From positions 1-64,000 of IMG/VR virus record IMGVR_UViG_3300027749_000066: DNA of 64,000 nt. One strand, given 5' to 3'. The translations under genes were made by a program, and so were the position numbers. Of the stretch, positions 1 to 8,332 are shown piece by piece. Source of the stretch: a virus. Below the pieces are notes generated by a model that was given only the letters and a program-made list of their open reading frames with translations, ran no database searches and was not told where the DNA came from. Positions within the stretch are counted from its first letter, which is position 1. Each line of letters opens with the position of its first letter.

Positions 1-1
1 T

Positions 2-3000
2 ATTATTTTGAGAGAAAATAATAATATCATCCTAAGAGAAGATAATAATATTACACTAGTTCAGTCAGCAGATAATACTATTATTGCTGTAGGCTCTAGC
101 AACTCTGGTCCTGTTGGCCCTATCGGTCCACAAGGTCCACAAGGTCCACAAGGCCCACAGGGAGCATATGTTGTATTTCAAAATGAAACTCCGTCTTCTA
201 CAAATCTTCTTTGGGTTGATACTGATGATCCGGGTGATGCGGTCATCCCATCAGGAGGTTTGAAGGGGCAAGTTTTATCAAAAAATTCAAGTAGTGACTA
301 TGATACGGGCTGGGCAGATCGGCAGTATAAGAACGCTGTTGATATCCGAGAGTTTCAGGACAATATTGCTGTTGGCGTATTTGATCCGACATATGCAACT
401 GTTACGGATATCACTCCAGCCATAATAAGGGCTTTTGGGGTGTTGAGTGACGATGGTTATTCTTATATTTCTGGTCAAACACCTGAGCTAACCAAAGGAG
501 ATACTCTTGTACTACCCAAAGGGTTTTACAAGTGTCAACCTTTTTCTTATCATTTCCCGATGCACCTTACGGGTTCTGGTATGTCTCTTACTCGCCTTGC
601 CCCTGTAAACAATGTTCATGTAAACGGATCTACTGCTGAACAGTTCATAACTTTGAAAAGGGGACCAAGTAATACACCCTACCTACAAAATGGTCATATT
701 GATGGGTCATTAATAGAGAACCTCTTCATAGATGGGAGAGGTCGTACCATTGACATCGGGGGACTGGAGTACCAGTTTCAACATCACTATTTGTTGCGTA
801 ATGTTCGTATAGCCCACTTCGCACGGACGGGTTTGACAGTTAATCAATCTCCGCGAGAATCGGTATTTGATTATGTGTATTTGCTTGGTAATGGCGATGG
901 GTCATCATACCCACAGTTTGATCTATCAGAATATACTACTTCTGATGATACAAATAATATGCATTTTCATAATTTTTTCTCTATTTTCCCATTTGGTGAC
1001 AGTATGTGGTTTAGACCAGATCCTGCAAATTCAACTAGAGCGAGAAATGTATATTTTTCCCAATCTATGATTCACAATTGTACTGATGGAATTGGACAAT
1101 CATTTATTTTTCAAGATGGTTATGGCTATACGGCTACACCCGCTATAAGAGGTGGTACTAATCTTACTATTGCAGGTAATGGCTCAAGTTTTTTTAATGG
1201 TGCTAGATTTATCAACAGTTCTTATGGTAAGCCAGTTATTAGAGAGTGTGATTATTCTATAGCTAGCGGTTATTCTAAAAAGACTGGTCCATCTGCGAGT
1301 GGTACGATGGGTGTGACTTTTTATGGCGGTGTTTCTGCAACAACAGCCCTTAACACCGCAATCACTAGTGCAACTCCCGGTGTTCCCACCGCATTGAGTT
1401 TGGCAATTACTAACACTCGCTCTACTACAAGCACTACGCTTACTGCCGCAATCACTAGTACAAGCAGCACTTTAATTACAGTCAATAGCGCTAGCACTGT
1501 AGAAGTCAATTCAGTTCTCCTAATTGATTCTGAAGTAATGGTAGTCACCGCCGTATCAGGCACTACTCTAACTGTGACCCGAGGGGCAGCAGGCACAACT
1601 GCCGCAACTCACCTGACGGGAGCTTTAGTTCGAACCAATATCGTCAAAGTAAGTTCTTCTACTGGTATAGCAGCCGGTTCAGTTGTACTGATTGATTCCG
1701 AACTGGTGACAGTTACTTCAACATCGGGCAGCGGCAACCTTCTTGTCACCAGAGGAACAGGTGGTACGACTGCTGCAACTCATCTTCTTAACGCCACAGC
1801 TAGTAGCACTATCAGTGTGAATTCTTCTACTGGCATGACTGCTGGTTCAGTTCTCCTGATTGACTCTGAGAAGCTAGTTGTTGTGTCAGTTTCTGGTAAC
1901 TATCTTGTAGTCACCAGAGGCGCATCAAACACTACTAGCGCTTCTCATTCCGCAGGAGCGACAGTACAAGTTCTTAACTCTAATTCTTATTTTGAAGAAC
2001 GAGTATCACGTACTAACTCTATGCCTACAGGGACAAGAGTAAAAGTTAGTGATTCACTTCCTTCAGAGATATCAGCAAATCAATACTATTATCTGATAGA
2101 CAGTACTCCTCTGAAGTTAGCAAGTACTGCTTCAAACGCTATGGCTGATATTCCAATCGCAATAACTTATACAAGCGCATCTAATCTTAATGCAACTATA
2201 ACTTCTTATGTAAACACCGGGGCAACTAACTACCTGCACTACTCTCAAGGTAACGTAGGAAATACTAACTATATAACTGGTTCTGTTACAACCTCTAGTG
2301 GTTCTCCTACATTGACAGTCGTTCCGGGTTCTGTAAATTCTGATGATGGAAGTTTTCTTTCGAGTAATGCACACTTCCTCACCACTGGAGCTTTGATACG
2401 TTTTACGGGAACTCTGCCTACAGGGATTTCTGCTGATGTTGATTATTATGCTGTAGTTCCCACAACCCGCAGTTTCCAGACTTATTCTACGCCCCTCAAT
2501 CCTGCTAGCGGCTATGCAACTACTTCTTCTAGCACTCTGACTATTGTCAATAGTGGGGACATTACTCTAACTATCGTCCCTGTTGGAACTTTTGGACCAG
2601 ACCAGATGGTATCCGTTGTATGGAGTGTTGACAAGTGGATGATGATTAGGGTCAAGAGCTATAATTCTGCTACTGGTCAAGTGGTCGGAAGTGTTTTTGC
2701 CAGCAAGGGGTCGGGAACATACGGGTCACCGGAGGCAACATGGAATGTAGATCGAAGTACAGCAAACACAGGCCAGTGGGGAGAAATGGCTGTTAGCACC
2801 ACAACTTTCAAGATAGCGAGGTCATTCTTGGATGCAGAGTATTCTGCAACGAATCCCTCTGACACATCCCGCCTTGTCTCAGTCTCTTCGGTGGGATCAT
2901 GTACGTTCACTACACAGCGCTATCAAGTATCACTTGAAAAGGGCAATCTTCTTTTACAAGACATTGATTTTGATAGTATTACTGATAGTAGCCTTATTCG

Positions 3001-3550
3001 GGCAGCTTCTGACGTAAGAGTAGAAATAGGGAAAGGAATGGATTTTTCCCAAAATAAAGTCTTGCCCACCAACTTCAATACTGTTATGAATCATATACCC
3101 GTGTATCTTTTGTCGGACATCACTAACGACACTACGGCGTTTGCTAACGGAATAAGTGTGATTTACCCCAATTTGCTTAGAAATGCACAATATACTTTTG
3201 AGGGTACACTGTATGTAACTAGTGATCCTACTGAAGATATCAAATTGGCAGTTGGCTATAATAATTTATATGGCTTGAAGTGGTATGCCAGTGGGTTAGC
3301 TTCAGATGGAACTACATTTACTATTAGCGACGCAATAGTTGGAACTGATGGTTCAGCAACAACTACTTCAGTTATTATGGGTACAAAATCCACTACTGTA
3401 CCCAACGTGATAACAGTAAAAGGTACGTTCACTACTTCAACAGGTGTTCCTAGCTTTTTTTTGAAATTTGCACAAAATACAACGGCAGTAAGTGGTGTAG
3501 CAGCAACATTAAAATCAGGCTCTAACCTTATGTTTACCCAGATTGGTTGA
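2..3550 (+). CDS. Tail fibre with collagen-like stalk and beta-helix (5' partial)
   Basis: Probable receptor-binding tail fibre or tailspike, about 1,180 aa visible. The frame is open to the left window edge, so the true start probably lies upstream; a TTG at position 8 is the only start-like codon. Residues about 35-52 are a Gly-X-Y collagen-like stalk. Residues about 110-450 look like a right-handed beta-helix of the pectate-lyase-like type, with short Asn/Gly-rich repeating strands. Then come three tandem 56-residue repeats (nt 1481-1984) and a low-complexity Ser/Thr-rich C-terminal part. It heads a cassette of tail-fibre genes. Enzymatic depolymerase activity cannot be judged from sequence alone. 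Confidence 0.8.
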   Translation: MILRENNNIILREDNNITLVQSADNTIIAVGSSNSGPVGPIGPQGPQGPQGPQGAYVVFQNETPSSTNLLWVDTDDPGDAVIPSGGLKGQVLSKNSSSDYDTGWADRQYKNAVDIREFQDNIAVGVFDPTYATVTDITPAIIRAFGVLSDDGYSYISGQTPELTKGDTLVLPKGFYKCQPFSYHFPMHLTGSGMSLTRLAPVNNVHVNGSTAEQFITLKRGPSNTPYLQNGHIDGSLIENLFIDGRGRTIDIGGLEYQFQHHYLLRNVRIAHFARTGLTVNQSPRESVFDYVYLLGNGDGSSYPQFDLSEYTTSDDTNNMHFHNFFSIFPFGDSMWFRPDPANSTRARNVYFSQSMIHNCTDGIGQSFIFQDGYGYTATPAIRGGTNLTIAGNGSSFFNGARFINSSYGKPVIRECDYSIASGYSKKTGPSASGTMGVTFYGGVSATTALNTAITSATPGVPTALSLAITNTRSTTSTTLTAAITSTSSTLITVNSASTVEVNSVLLIDSEVMVVTAVSGTTLTVTRGAAGTTAATHLTGALVRTNIVKVSSSTGIAAGSVVLIDSELVTVTSTSGSGNLLVTRGTGGTTAATHLLNATASSTISVNSSTGMTAGSVLLIDSEKLVVVSVSGNYLVVTRGASNTTSASHSAGATVQVLNSNSYFEERVSRTNSMPTGTRVKVSDSLPSEISANQYYYLIDSTPLKLASTASNAMADIPIAITYTSASNLNATITSYVNTGATNYLHYSQGNVGNTNYITGSVTTSSGSPTLTVVPGSVNSDDGSFLSSNAHFLTTGALIRFTGTLPTGISADVDYYAVVPTTRSFQTYSTPLNPASGYATTSSSTLTIVNSGDITLTIVPVGTFGPDQMVSVVWSVDKWMMIRVKSYNSATGQVVGSVFASKGSGTYGSPEATWNVDRSTANTGQWGEMAVSTTTFKIARSFLDAEYSATNPSDTSRLVSVSSVGSCTFTTQRYQVSLEKGNLLLQDIDFDSITDSSLIRAASDVRVEIGKGMDFSQNKVLPTNFNTVMNHIPVYLLSDITNDTTAFANGISVIYPNLLRNAQYTFEGTLYVTSDPTEDIKLAVGYNNLYGLKWYASGLASDGTTFTISDAIVGTDGSATTTSVIMGTKSTTVPNVITVKGTFTTSTGVPSFFLKFAQNTTAVSGVAATLKSGSNLMFTQIG
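1481..1984 (+). repeat. Three tandem 168-bp (56-aa) repeats inside tail fibre
   Basis: Units begin at 1481, 1649 and 1817, exactly 168 bp apart. Each encodes a segment with S-V-L-L-I-D-S-E near its start and V-T-R-G followed by T-T near its end. The DNA copies have diverged, so this is an old protein-level duplication. Segments of this kind are common in phage tail proteins. Confidence 0.85.
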
Positions 3551-3580
3551 TTTTATGAATAGAATAGTGCAGGAAAGATA

Positions 3581-4021
3581 ATGAGTACAATTAAAAGTTG
3601 GAATTCAACTACAGGTCAGTGGGAAGTTATCGTTGTAGGAAAACAAGGTCCAACAGGTCCAACAGGTCCAACAGGTGCTGCAGGCACTAACGGCACTAAC
3701 GGAGATTGGACAACTGCTCAGACAATATCTACTCCAACAATCACATCTAATGCTTATGCTATTCTATCTACTGATAATGGAAAATTATTATTATTGAATA
3801 ACAGTTCAACTGCAATGACATTGAATGTAAATACTGGAGTTGGTTTAATTGCGGGGCAAAAAATTGATATGATCCAAACTGGGTCAGGGCAAGTTACTGT
3901 AAGTGGCACTGCTACTGTTAATTCTTCTTCCGGCAAAAAATTTAGAGTACAATATTCCGGGGCTACTTTAATTTGTACATCTACAAATAATTATATATTA
4001 ATTGGAGATTTAACTACATAG
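3581..4021 (+). CDS. Collagen-like short tail fibre protein (paralogue A)
   Basis: 146 aa. Starts at ATG 3581 after an AGGAAAG ribosome site. A short Gly-X-Y run (residues about 24-38, G-P-T-G repeated) leads to a beta-rich C-terminal domain. That domain has a G-Q-K-I-D-M-I-Q-T-G-S-G motif and ends in I-G-D-L. The same domain recurs in the genes at 5021 and 6854, so three paralogues lie in this cassette. Probably a trimeric fibre or decoration protein of the tail tip. Function is inferred from composition and neighbours. Confidence 0.7.
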   Translation: MSTIKSWNSTTGQWEVIVVGKQGPTGPTGPTGAAGTNGTNGDWTTAQTISTPTITSNAYAILSTDNGKLLLLNNSSTAMTLNVNTGVGLIAGQKIDMIQTGSGQVTVSGTATVNSSSGKKFRVQYSGATLICTSTNNYILIGDLTT

Positions 4022-4046
4022 ATTTATCGCTATTATCTCAATATAA

Positions 4047-4055
4047 TGATAAAAT
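4047..4055 (+). promoter_or_regulatory. Extended -10 promoter TGaTAAAAT
   Basis: TG-A-TAAAAT lies about 21 nt upstream of the ATG at 4077, which has a strong GGAGG site at 4068-4072. No -35 is evident. It matches the extended -10 style seen elsewhere in the window. Confidence 0.4.
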
Positions 4056-4076
4056 GGTTATATATTTGGAGGAAAA

Positions 4077-5021
4077 ATGACGACGATTGTTAATGATGTT
4101 TCTGATGTGGGCATTTATAATATTGTTGCCGATCAGGGAACAACTTTTATGCGTTCTATCACTTATCAAAATGCTGCTGGAACTGCTATTAATCTTGGTA
4201 CTGGTGCTTCTGCTCAGATGAAAGTTCGCAAGTCTTATCCCGCGACTCAAAATAGAGCAGCCTATAGAGATTCTGCAGTTTTATGGACTACGACTGATAC
4301 TTCCACTTGCACTATTTCATCTGATGGTGGAGCTAAAATTACTAAATCAGGTCATGATTTTTTTATAGGGGATTCAGTTTATTTTAGCCCAAATTTCACT
4401 ACCTCTGCAGGTAATTTTACCTGCACCGGGTCTTCTGCTACACTAACCCTAGCATCACATACTTTTAAAGTTGATGATACAGTTCGTTTTACTAGTACAA
4501 CAACACTCCCTACTGGCATTTATGCTAATAAAACTTATTATATAAGAAATCCTTTAACTAATACTTTTGAAATTACTACTCTTAGGGGAGGTTCTAGTTC
4601 TATTAGCCCAACTACTTCTGGCACAGGAACCCATACGGTCTATAAAGGGCTTCCTGCTTCTATAGTTGAAGGTACTGCCTATTTTGTAGTGGATGATTCT
4701 TCTACTGATAATGATCCAACAGATACTACTTTTAGAATTGCTACAAATACTGGATACATTCCCGGATCATCTGCACCAACTATCGGTGGGTCTTGGTCGG
4801 CTAATGTTTCTGGCTTTAATTCTCCTCCTCAGTCTCTCACTGTTACTGGAGGGGTTATTGATATTAAAATTCCTTCTTCTTATATGTCAGCAATACCTGC
4901 CGGTATTTATGATTATGATCTTGAGGTTACGTTAGGTACTTCTCCGGGGGTTGGGACTGTTGGAGATGTAATCAAAATTATTCGAGGATTATTTGAAGTT
5001 AGGCAGGAGATTACCTACTAA
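4077..5021 (+). CDS. Tail/baseplate structural protein, BppU-like ends with inserted module
   Basis: 314 aa, with GGAGG 4 nt before the ATG. The N-terminus (about 1-50, with a Q-G-T-T-F-M-R-S start and M-K-V-R) and the C-terminus (about 265-314, I-D-I-K-I-P then Y-D-Y-D-L-E-V) match the two halves of a small beta-sandwich. That fold is common in phage fibre and baseplate attachment proteins such as BppU N-terminal-like domains. About 170 residues are inserted between the halves. The insert contains an L-P-T-G-I-Y-A-N-K-T-Y-Y segment that also appears in the 1-3550 and 25482 genes. The stop overlaps the next ATG by 1 nt. Likely anchors fibres to the tail. Confidence 0.6.
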   Translation: MTTIVNDVSDVGIYNIVADQGTTFMRSITYQNAAGTAINLGTGASAQMKVRKSYPATQNRAAYRDSAVLWTTTDTSTCTISSDGGAKITKSGHDFFIGDSVYFSPNFTTSAGNFTCTGSSATLTLASHTFKVDDTVRFTSTTTLPTGIYANKTYYIRNPLTNTFEITTLRGGSSSISPTTSGTGTHTVYKGLPASIVEGTAYFVVDDSSTDNDPTDTTFRIATNTGYIPGSSAPTIGGSWSANVSGFNSPPQSLTVTGGVIDIKIPSSYMSAIPAGIYDYDLEVTLGTSPGVGTVGDVIKIIRGLFEVRQEITY

Positions 5022-5626
5022 TGACTGAAGTTAATCAAACCACTAATGAAATTGTTGTAAGTGGTATTGATACTACTGTCAGTGTTACCCCTACTGCTGC
5101 TGGACCTAATGTTACTGTCAATAGAGGTTTGCAGAATATTTCTGTGAGTCCCTCCGCTATTGCTAGTGAGGCTTCAGTTGGTATGATTGGCCCACAGGGT
5201 TCTACTGGCTCTCAGGGGCCACAAGGCCCGCAAGGTCCAGCGGGGATAGTAATTCAGTCAACAGCCCCTTCTGATACTTCTGTAGTTTGGGCTGATACAA
5301 GTTCTACTGGTTCACTTTTTGCACCATATAGATTGAATACTTCTGTTAAATCTGCCAATTATACTTTGGTATTGACAGATGAGCAAACTTTGATTGAGGT
5401 TTCTGCTGCTGCTACAATAACTGTCCCGACAAATGCATCTGTTGCTTTTGCTATTGGGACTCAAATTAACCTTTTGGCAACTGGTACTGGATCTGTAACT
5501 ATCGCTCCTGCTAGCGGGGTAACTGTTAATGCTACTCCAAGTTTAATTTTGAGAGCACAGTGGTCTTCTGCTACACTTATTAAGAGGGCTACTAATACAT
5601 GGGTTTTGGTTGGTGATTTAGCATGA
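5021..5626 (+). CDS. Collagen-like tail fibre protein (paralogue B)
   Basis: 201 aa. A beta-rich N-terminal part (about 1-60) is followed by a collagen-like run (about 62-76, G-P-Q-G type) and the shared C-terminal fibre domain (about 105-201), ending V-G-D-L-A. It is paralogous to the genes at 3581 and 6854. Translationally coupled to both neighbours (1-nt overlap upstream, 4-nt overlap downstream). Inferred to be a tail fibre or appendage protein. Confidence 0.65.
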   Translation: MTEVNQTTNEIVVSGIDTTVSVTPTAAGPNVTVNRGLQNISVSPSAIASEASVGMIGPQGSTGSQGPQGPQGPAGIVIQSTAPSDTSVVWADTSSTGSLFAPYRLNTSVKSANYTLVLTDEQTLIEVSAAATITVPTNASVAFAIGTQINLLATGTGSVTIAPASGVTVNATPSLILRAQWSSATLIKRATNTWVLVGDLA

Positions 5627-6300
5627 TTCTTGGAATAACTGCTTCTAGTCGTGTTGCTACTGCTGCTACAGTTCCAGCATTCAGATCTGTTGCTACTGCT
5701 TCAACAACTACTTCTAGTATGACTTGTGCTATGCCTGCTGGTTTCGCTGCAGGTGATATTCTTATTATGCAAGTTAATGTTAATGCTGATGCAAAAACTG
5801 GAGGCTCTACATATGGTGCTTTCAATCCCCCTGCCGGATGGACTATTCGATATTCTTACGATATTTTTAGCGGAGATTATTGTCAAATGGAAATTTTTAC
5901 AAAAACTGCAACAGGTTCTGAAACATCATTTACTTGGCCTATTCTTAATAATTATGTTGCGGCAATGTCGATAATGGCAATATCTGGAGGGACAGCAATA
6001 GACGTAGTTGGCGCTTCCGGGGTGGGAAGTTTAGTGGCAGGATCAATCACCACAACTACTTCTTCAGATCTACTAGTTGGTTGTTGGTGGAATTGGTGTT
6101 ATACTTCAGATATTTTAGTTAACCCTGCATCTATGACACAAAGATCTAATATAAATATTTATGATCCTATTAATACTCGATATATAAATACACTTATGAC
6201 TACTCAAAATTTGATAGCTTCTGGTGCTACTGGAAGTAGAACTGCCACTACTAGCGGAACTAGTACTTATCCAGCTTCTACGCTTTTGGCGGTGAAATAG
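5623..6300 (+). CDS. Putative tail-tip / receptor-binding protein
   Basis: 225 aa, beginning in the 4-nt ATGA overlap with the previous gene. Rich in Ser, Thr, Ala and Gly with alternating hydrophobic residues, as in all-beta fibre domains. A P-P-A-G-W-T-I-R motif near residue 67 is typical of secreted or phage beta-sandwich domains. No catalytic signature is visible. Its position inside the fibre cassette suggests a structural or adhesin role. Confidence 0.5.
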   Translation: MILGITASSRVATAATVPAFRSVATASTTTSSMTCAMPAGFAAGDILIMQVNVNADAKTGGSTYGAFNPPAGWTIRYSYDIFSGDYCQMEIFTKTATGSETSFTWPILNNYVAAMSIMAISGGTAIDVVGASGVGSLVAGSITTTTSSDLLVGCWWNWCYTSDILVNPASMTQRSNINIYDPINTRYINTLMTTQNLIASGATGSRTATTSGTSTYPASTLLAVK

Positions 6301-6857
6301 TGAAATATATTGTTGGTGGTCTTAATAGAACTGGAACTACTGCTTTAATTCATGCTCTTGCTTTAGCATCTCAAATGCCTATTTGGTATAATCAGGAACT
6401 TGAGTCAGTTATTAGAAGTCGCGAAATTGACTCCGTTGAATATAATCCAAATCCTAATACTGATTATTATGCTCACAATTACCTCACCCGCCCAGCGTCT
6501 GAGTGGATTGATATCGTCCCAGAAAACAATATTTTAAAAATGTCTGTATATAATTTAACTGACCTTCCCCAAGGAGAGTGGAATATAGTATTAACTAATA
6601 GATCTATAGACGAAATACAACTTTCTTATTCTAACTCTTTTGGTGGTTCGATAGGACAATCATTTATAGATTTTAGAGCGCAAATTGAAGAAGATTTAAC
6701 GGGGCGTAGTGATGTCAATCTTTCTATTGTAAATTATTCTGATTTAGTTAATAATACATTAAATACTTTTAATTTATTATTAGATAATAGATGGCCTATT
6801 GACCCAGAAATTGCTGCCTCTACTATTGATCCTAACTTGTATAGGAGCAAAATATGA
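6300..6857 (+). CDS. Sulfotransferase-like P-loop protein in the tail-fibre operon
   Basis: 185 aa from GTG 6300, whose G is the last base of the previous stop; its stop overlaps the next ATG (ATGA). The N-terminus, I-V-G-G-L-N-R-T-G-T-T-A-L at residues 4-16, matches the 5'-phosphosulfate-binding loop of sulfotransferases (consensus x-G-x-x-R-S-G-T-T). A later T-N-R-S-I-D-E-I-Q-L-S-Y at about 100-111 resembles the R...S segment that contacts the 3'-phosphate of PAPS. It is shorter than typical sulfotransferases (250-300 aa). It may instead be a small nucleotide-binding protein of the same fold. It is soluble and carries no signal peptide. Confidence 0.5.
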   Translation: MKYIVGGLNRTGTTALIHALALASQMPIWYNQELESVIRSREIDSVEYNPNPNTDYYAHNYLTRPASEWIDIVPENNILKMSVYNLTDLPQGEWNIVLTNRSIDEIQLSYSNSFGGSIGQSFIDFRAQIEEDLTGRSDVNLSIVNYSDLVNNTLNTFNLLLDNRWPIDPEIAASTIDPNLYRSKI

Positions 6858-7291
6858 CTGTTCTTAAGCTTTGGAATGGCTCTGCTTGGGTTGAGACTGC
6901 TGTTGGTGCTCAAGGTCCAACAGGCGATGCAGGAACTAATGGCGCTAATGGCGATTGGTCAACTGCACAGATAGTACGCAGTGATAGTTCAACTTCGGCA
7001 ACTACTTTAGTTAGCACAGATGCCGGAAAGATGGTTAGATTTACTGGCGGTTCTAATATTAATGTGACGTTGAAATCTGGTGCCAGTGGTATATCGCTTA
7101 CTCAGGGACAACGTGTTGATGTTGTCCAAACTGGAGCGGGAAAGATTACTTTTTTAGGTGGCGATCATACTTTGCTTTTTACGCCAACTGCTCAGTTGCG
7201 TACAGCAAATTCTTCTGCATCAATTATGTGTCTTGATACTTCTGTTAGCCCTAATCTTTATCTTCTAACTGGCGATGTGGCGGCTTCGTAA
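6854..7291 (+). CDS. Collagen-like short tail fibre protein (paralogue C)
   Basis: 145 aa. A short G-P-T-G-D-A-G stretch (about 21-34) precedes the shared fibre domain with G-Q-R-V-D-V-V-Q-T-G-A-G and a closing T-G-D-V. It is a paralogue of the 3581 and 5021 genes. Overlaps the P-loop gene by 4 nt and the glycine-rich gene by 1 nt, so the three are co-translated. Probably a fibre component. Confidence 0.65.
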   Translation: MTVLKLWNGSAWVETAVGAQGPTGDAGTNGANGDWSTAQIVRSDSSTSATTLVSTDAGKMVRFTGGSNINVTLKSGASGISLTQGQRVDVVQTGAGKITFLGGDHTLLFTPTAQLRTANSSASIMCLDTSVSPNLYLLTGDVAAS

Positions 7292-8271
7292 TGCCTTCTA
7301 CGTTTGGTATAGTTTCTTCAGCGTCAACATATGTTCATCCTTTATTTGCTGTTTCCCCTGATACTTCTGGATTTTTTGGTGGGCCTGCAACTGTTACTAG
7401 TTATCAGGCAAATGGGTGGCAATATGCTTTAGTGACTGGAATTAGTGGCTATACTGCTAATATTATTCCAACTATTGGTGGAGAAGTCCAGATTATTTTG
7501 ATTGGTGGTGGCGGTGGTGGTGGCGCTTCTAACCTAGGAAATGTTTCCGGTGGCGGTGGCGGTGCAGGAGGCTATCTAGGCCCATCGAAAGTATTAATAG
7601 ATAGATCACTTCAAATTAACATAGGATCGGCAGGTGCTGGGGCAGCAAATGCGACTACTGCAGCTACTGCTGGTGGTGAAACAAATTTGTATGACTTTTC
7701 TGTGCTTGGTACTTATTTGGGATTGCGAGCCTATGGGGGTGGGCAGGGCGGTACAACCAACTTACTGCTATCTGGGTCCGGTGCTTCAGGTGGTGGTGGC
7801 GGAACTAATAATAATACAAGTTATGCTGGAGGGTCTGCGACTCCAAGCGGTCAGGGGAATGCTGGTGGTGCTGCATTTGGTAGCACAACCCTTTTAAATC
7901 GTGCTGGCGGCGGAGGCGGTGGCGCAACTACTTCTGGTAGTGCTGGAGCATCGCAAACAGGCGGTGCTGGTGGTACCGGGTTTAGTATTCCATCAGGATG
8001 GGATTCTCCTTCCTCTCCTCCTAGTGGATGGCCTACAAGCGGGAAAGCGTTTTCTGCTGGCGGTGGCGGTGGTGGAAATATTACGCGTGGAGCAGGCGGG
8101 TCATCAAGTAGTGGCGGCAATGGCGGTATTGGATCAAGTAGTACAGCTGCAGTAGTTGCATCTACTATTGGCTCCGGTGGTGGCGGTGCAGGTGTAGGGG
8201 CAACAACAAATATAACGCGAGCAGGCCAGAATGGTTTTTCTGGAATGGTTTGGATTAGATGGAGATTATAA
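7291..8271 (+). CDS. Glycine-rich tail tip / receptor-binding protein
   Basis: 326 aa. After about 70 ordinary residues the protein is dominated by blocks of 4-7 consecutive glycines separated by short hydrophobic or Ser/Thr segments. It ends in G-F-S-G-M-V-W-I-R-W. This is the pattern of polyglycine-sandwich adhesins at phage fibre tips. The closing W-I-R-W segment is common in phage glycine-rich tail proteins. Last gene of the fibre cassette. Confidence 0.65.
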   Translation: MPSTFGIVSSASTYVHPLFAVSPDTSGFFGGPATVTSYQANGWQYALVTGISGYTANIIPTIGGEVQIILIGGGGGGGASNLGNVSGGGGGAGGYLGPSKVLIDRSLQINIGSAGAGAANATTAATAGGETNLYDFSVLGTYLGLRAYGGGQGGTTNLLLSGSGASGGGGGTNNNTSYAGGSATPSGQGNAGGAAFGSTTLLNRAGGGGGGATTSGSAGASQTGGAGGTGFSIPSGWDSPSSPPSGWPTSGKAFSAGGGGGGNITRGAGGSSSSGGNGGIGSSSTAAVVASTIGSGGGGAGVGATTNITRAGQNGFSGMVWIRWRL

Positions 8272-8332
8272 AGTTAGTAATTTGACTTTTTAGTAAATCT
8301 TATCTACAATTAATAGGATCGGAGGATTGTTT

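Noticed and set aside
110-165. Short direct DNA repeats (GGTCCACAA) that could suggest a CRISPR-like or satellite array
   Set aside because: They encode in-frame Gly-Pro-Gln collagen triplets of the fibre stalk.
7851-8120. Proline-rich minus-strand frame
   Set aside because: It is the complement of the polyglycine codons of the 7291 gene.
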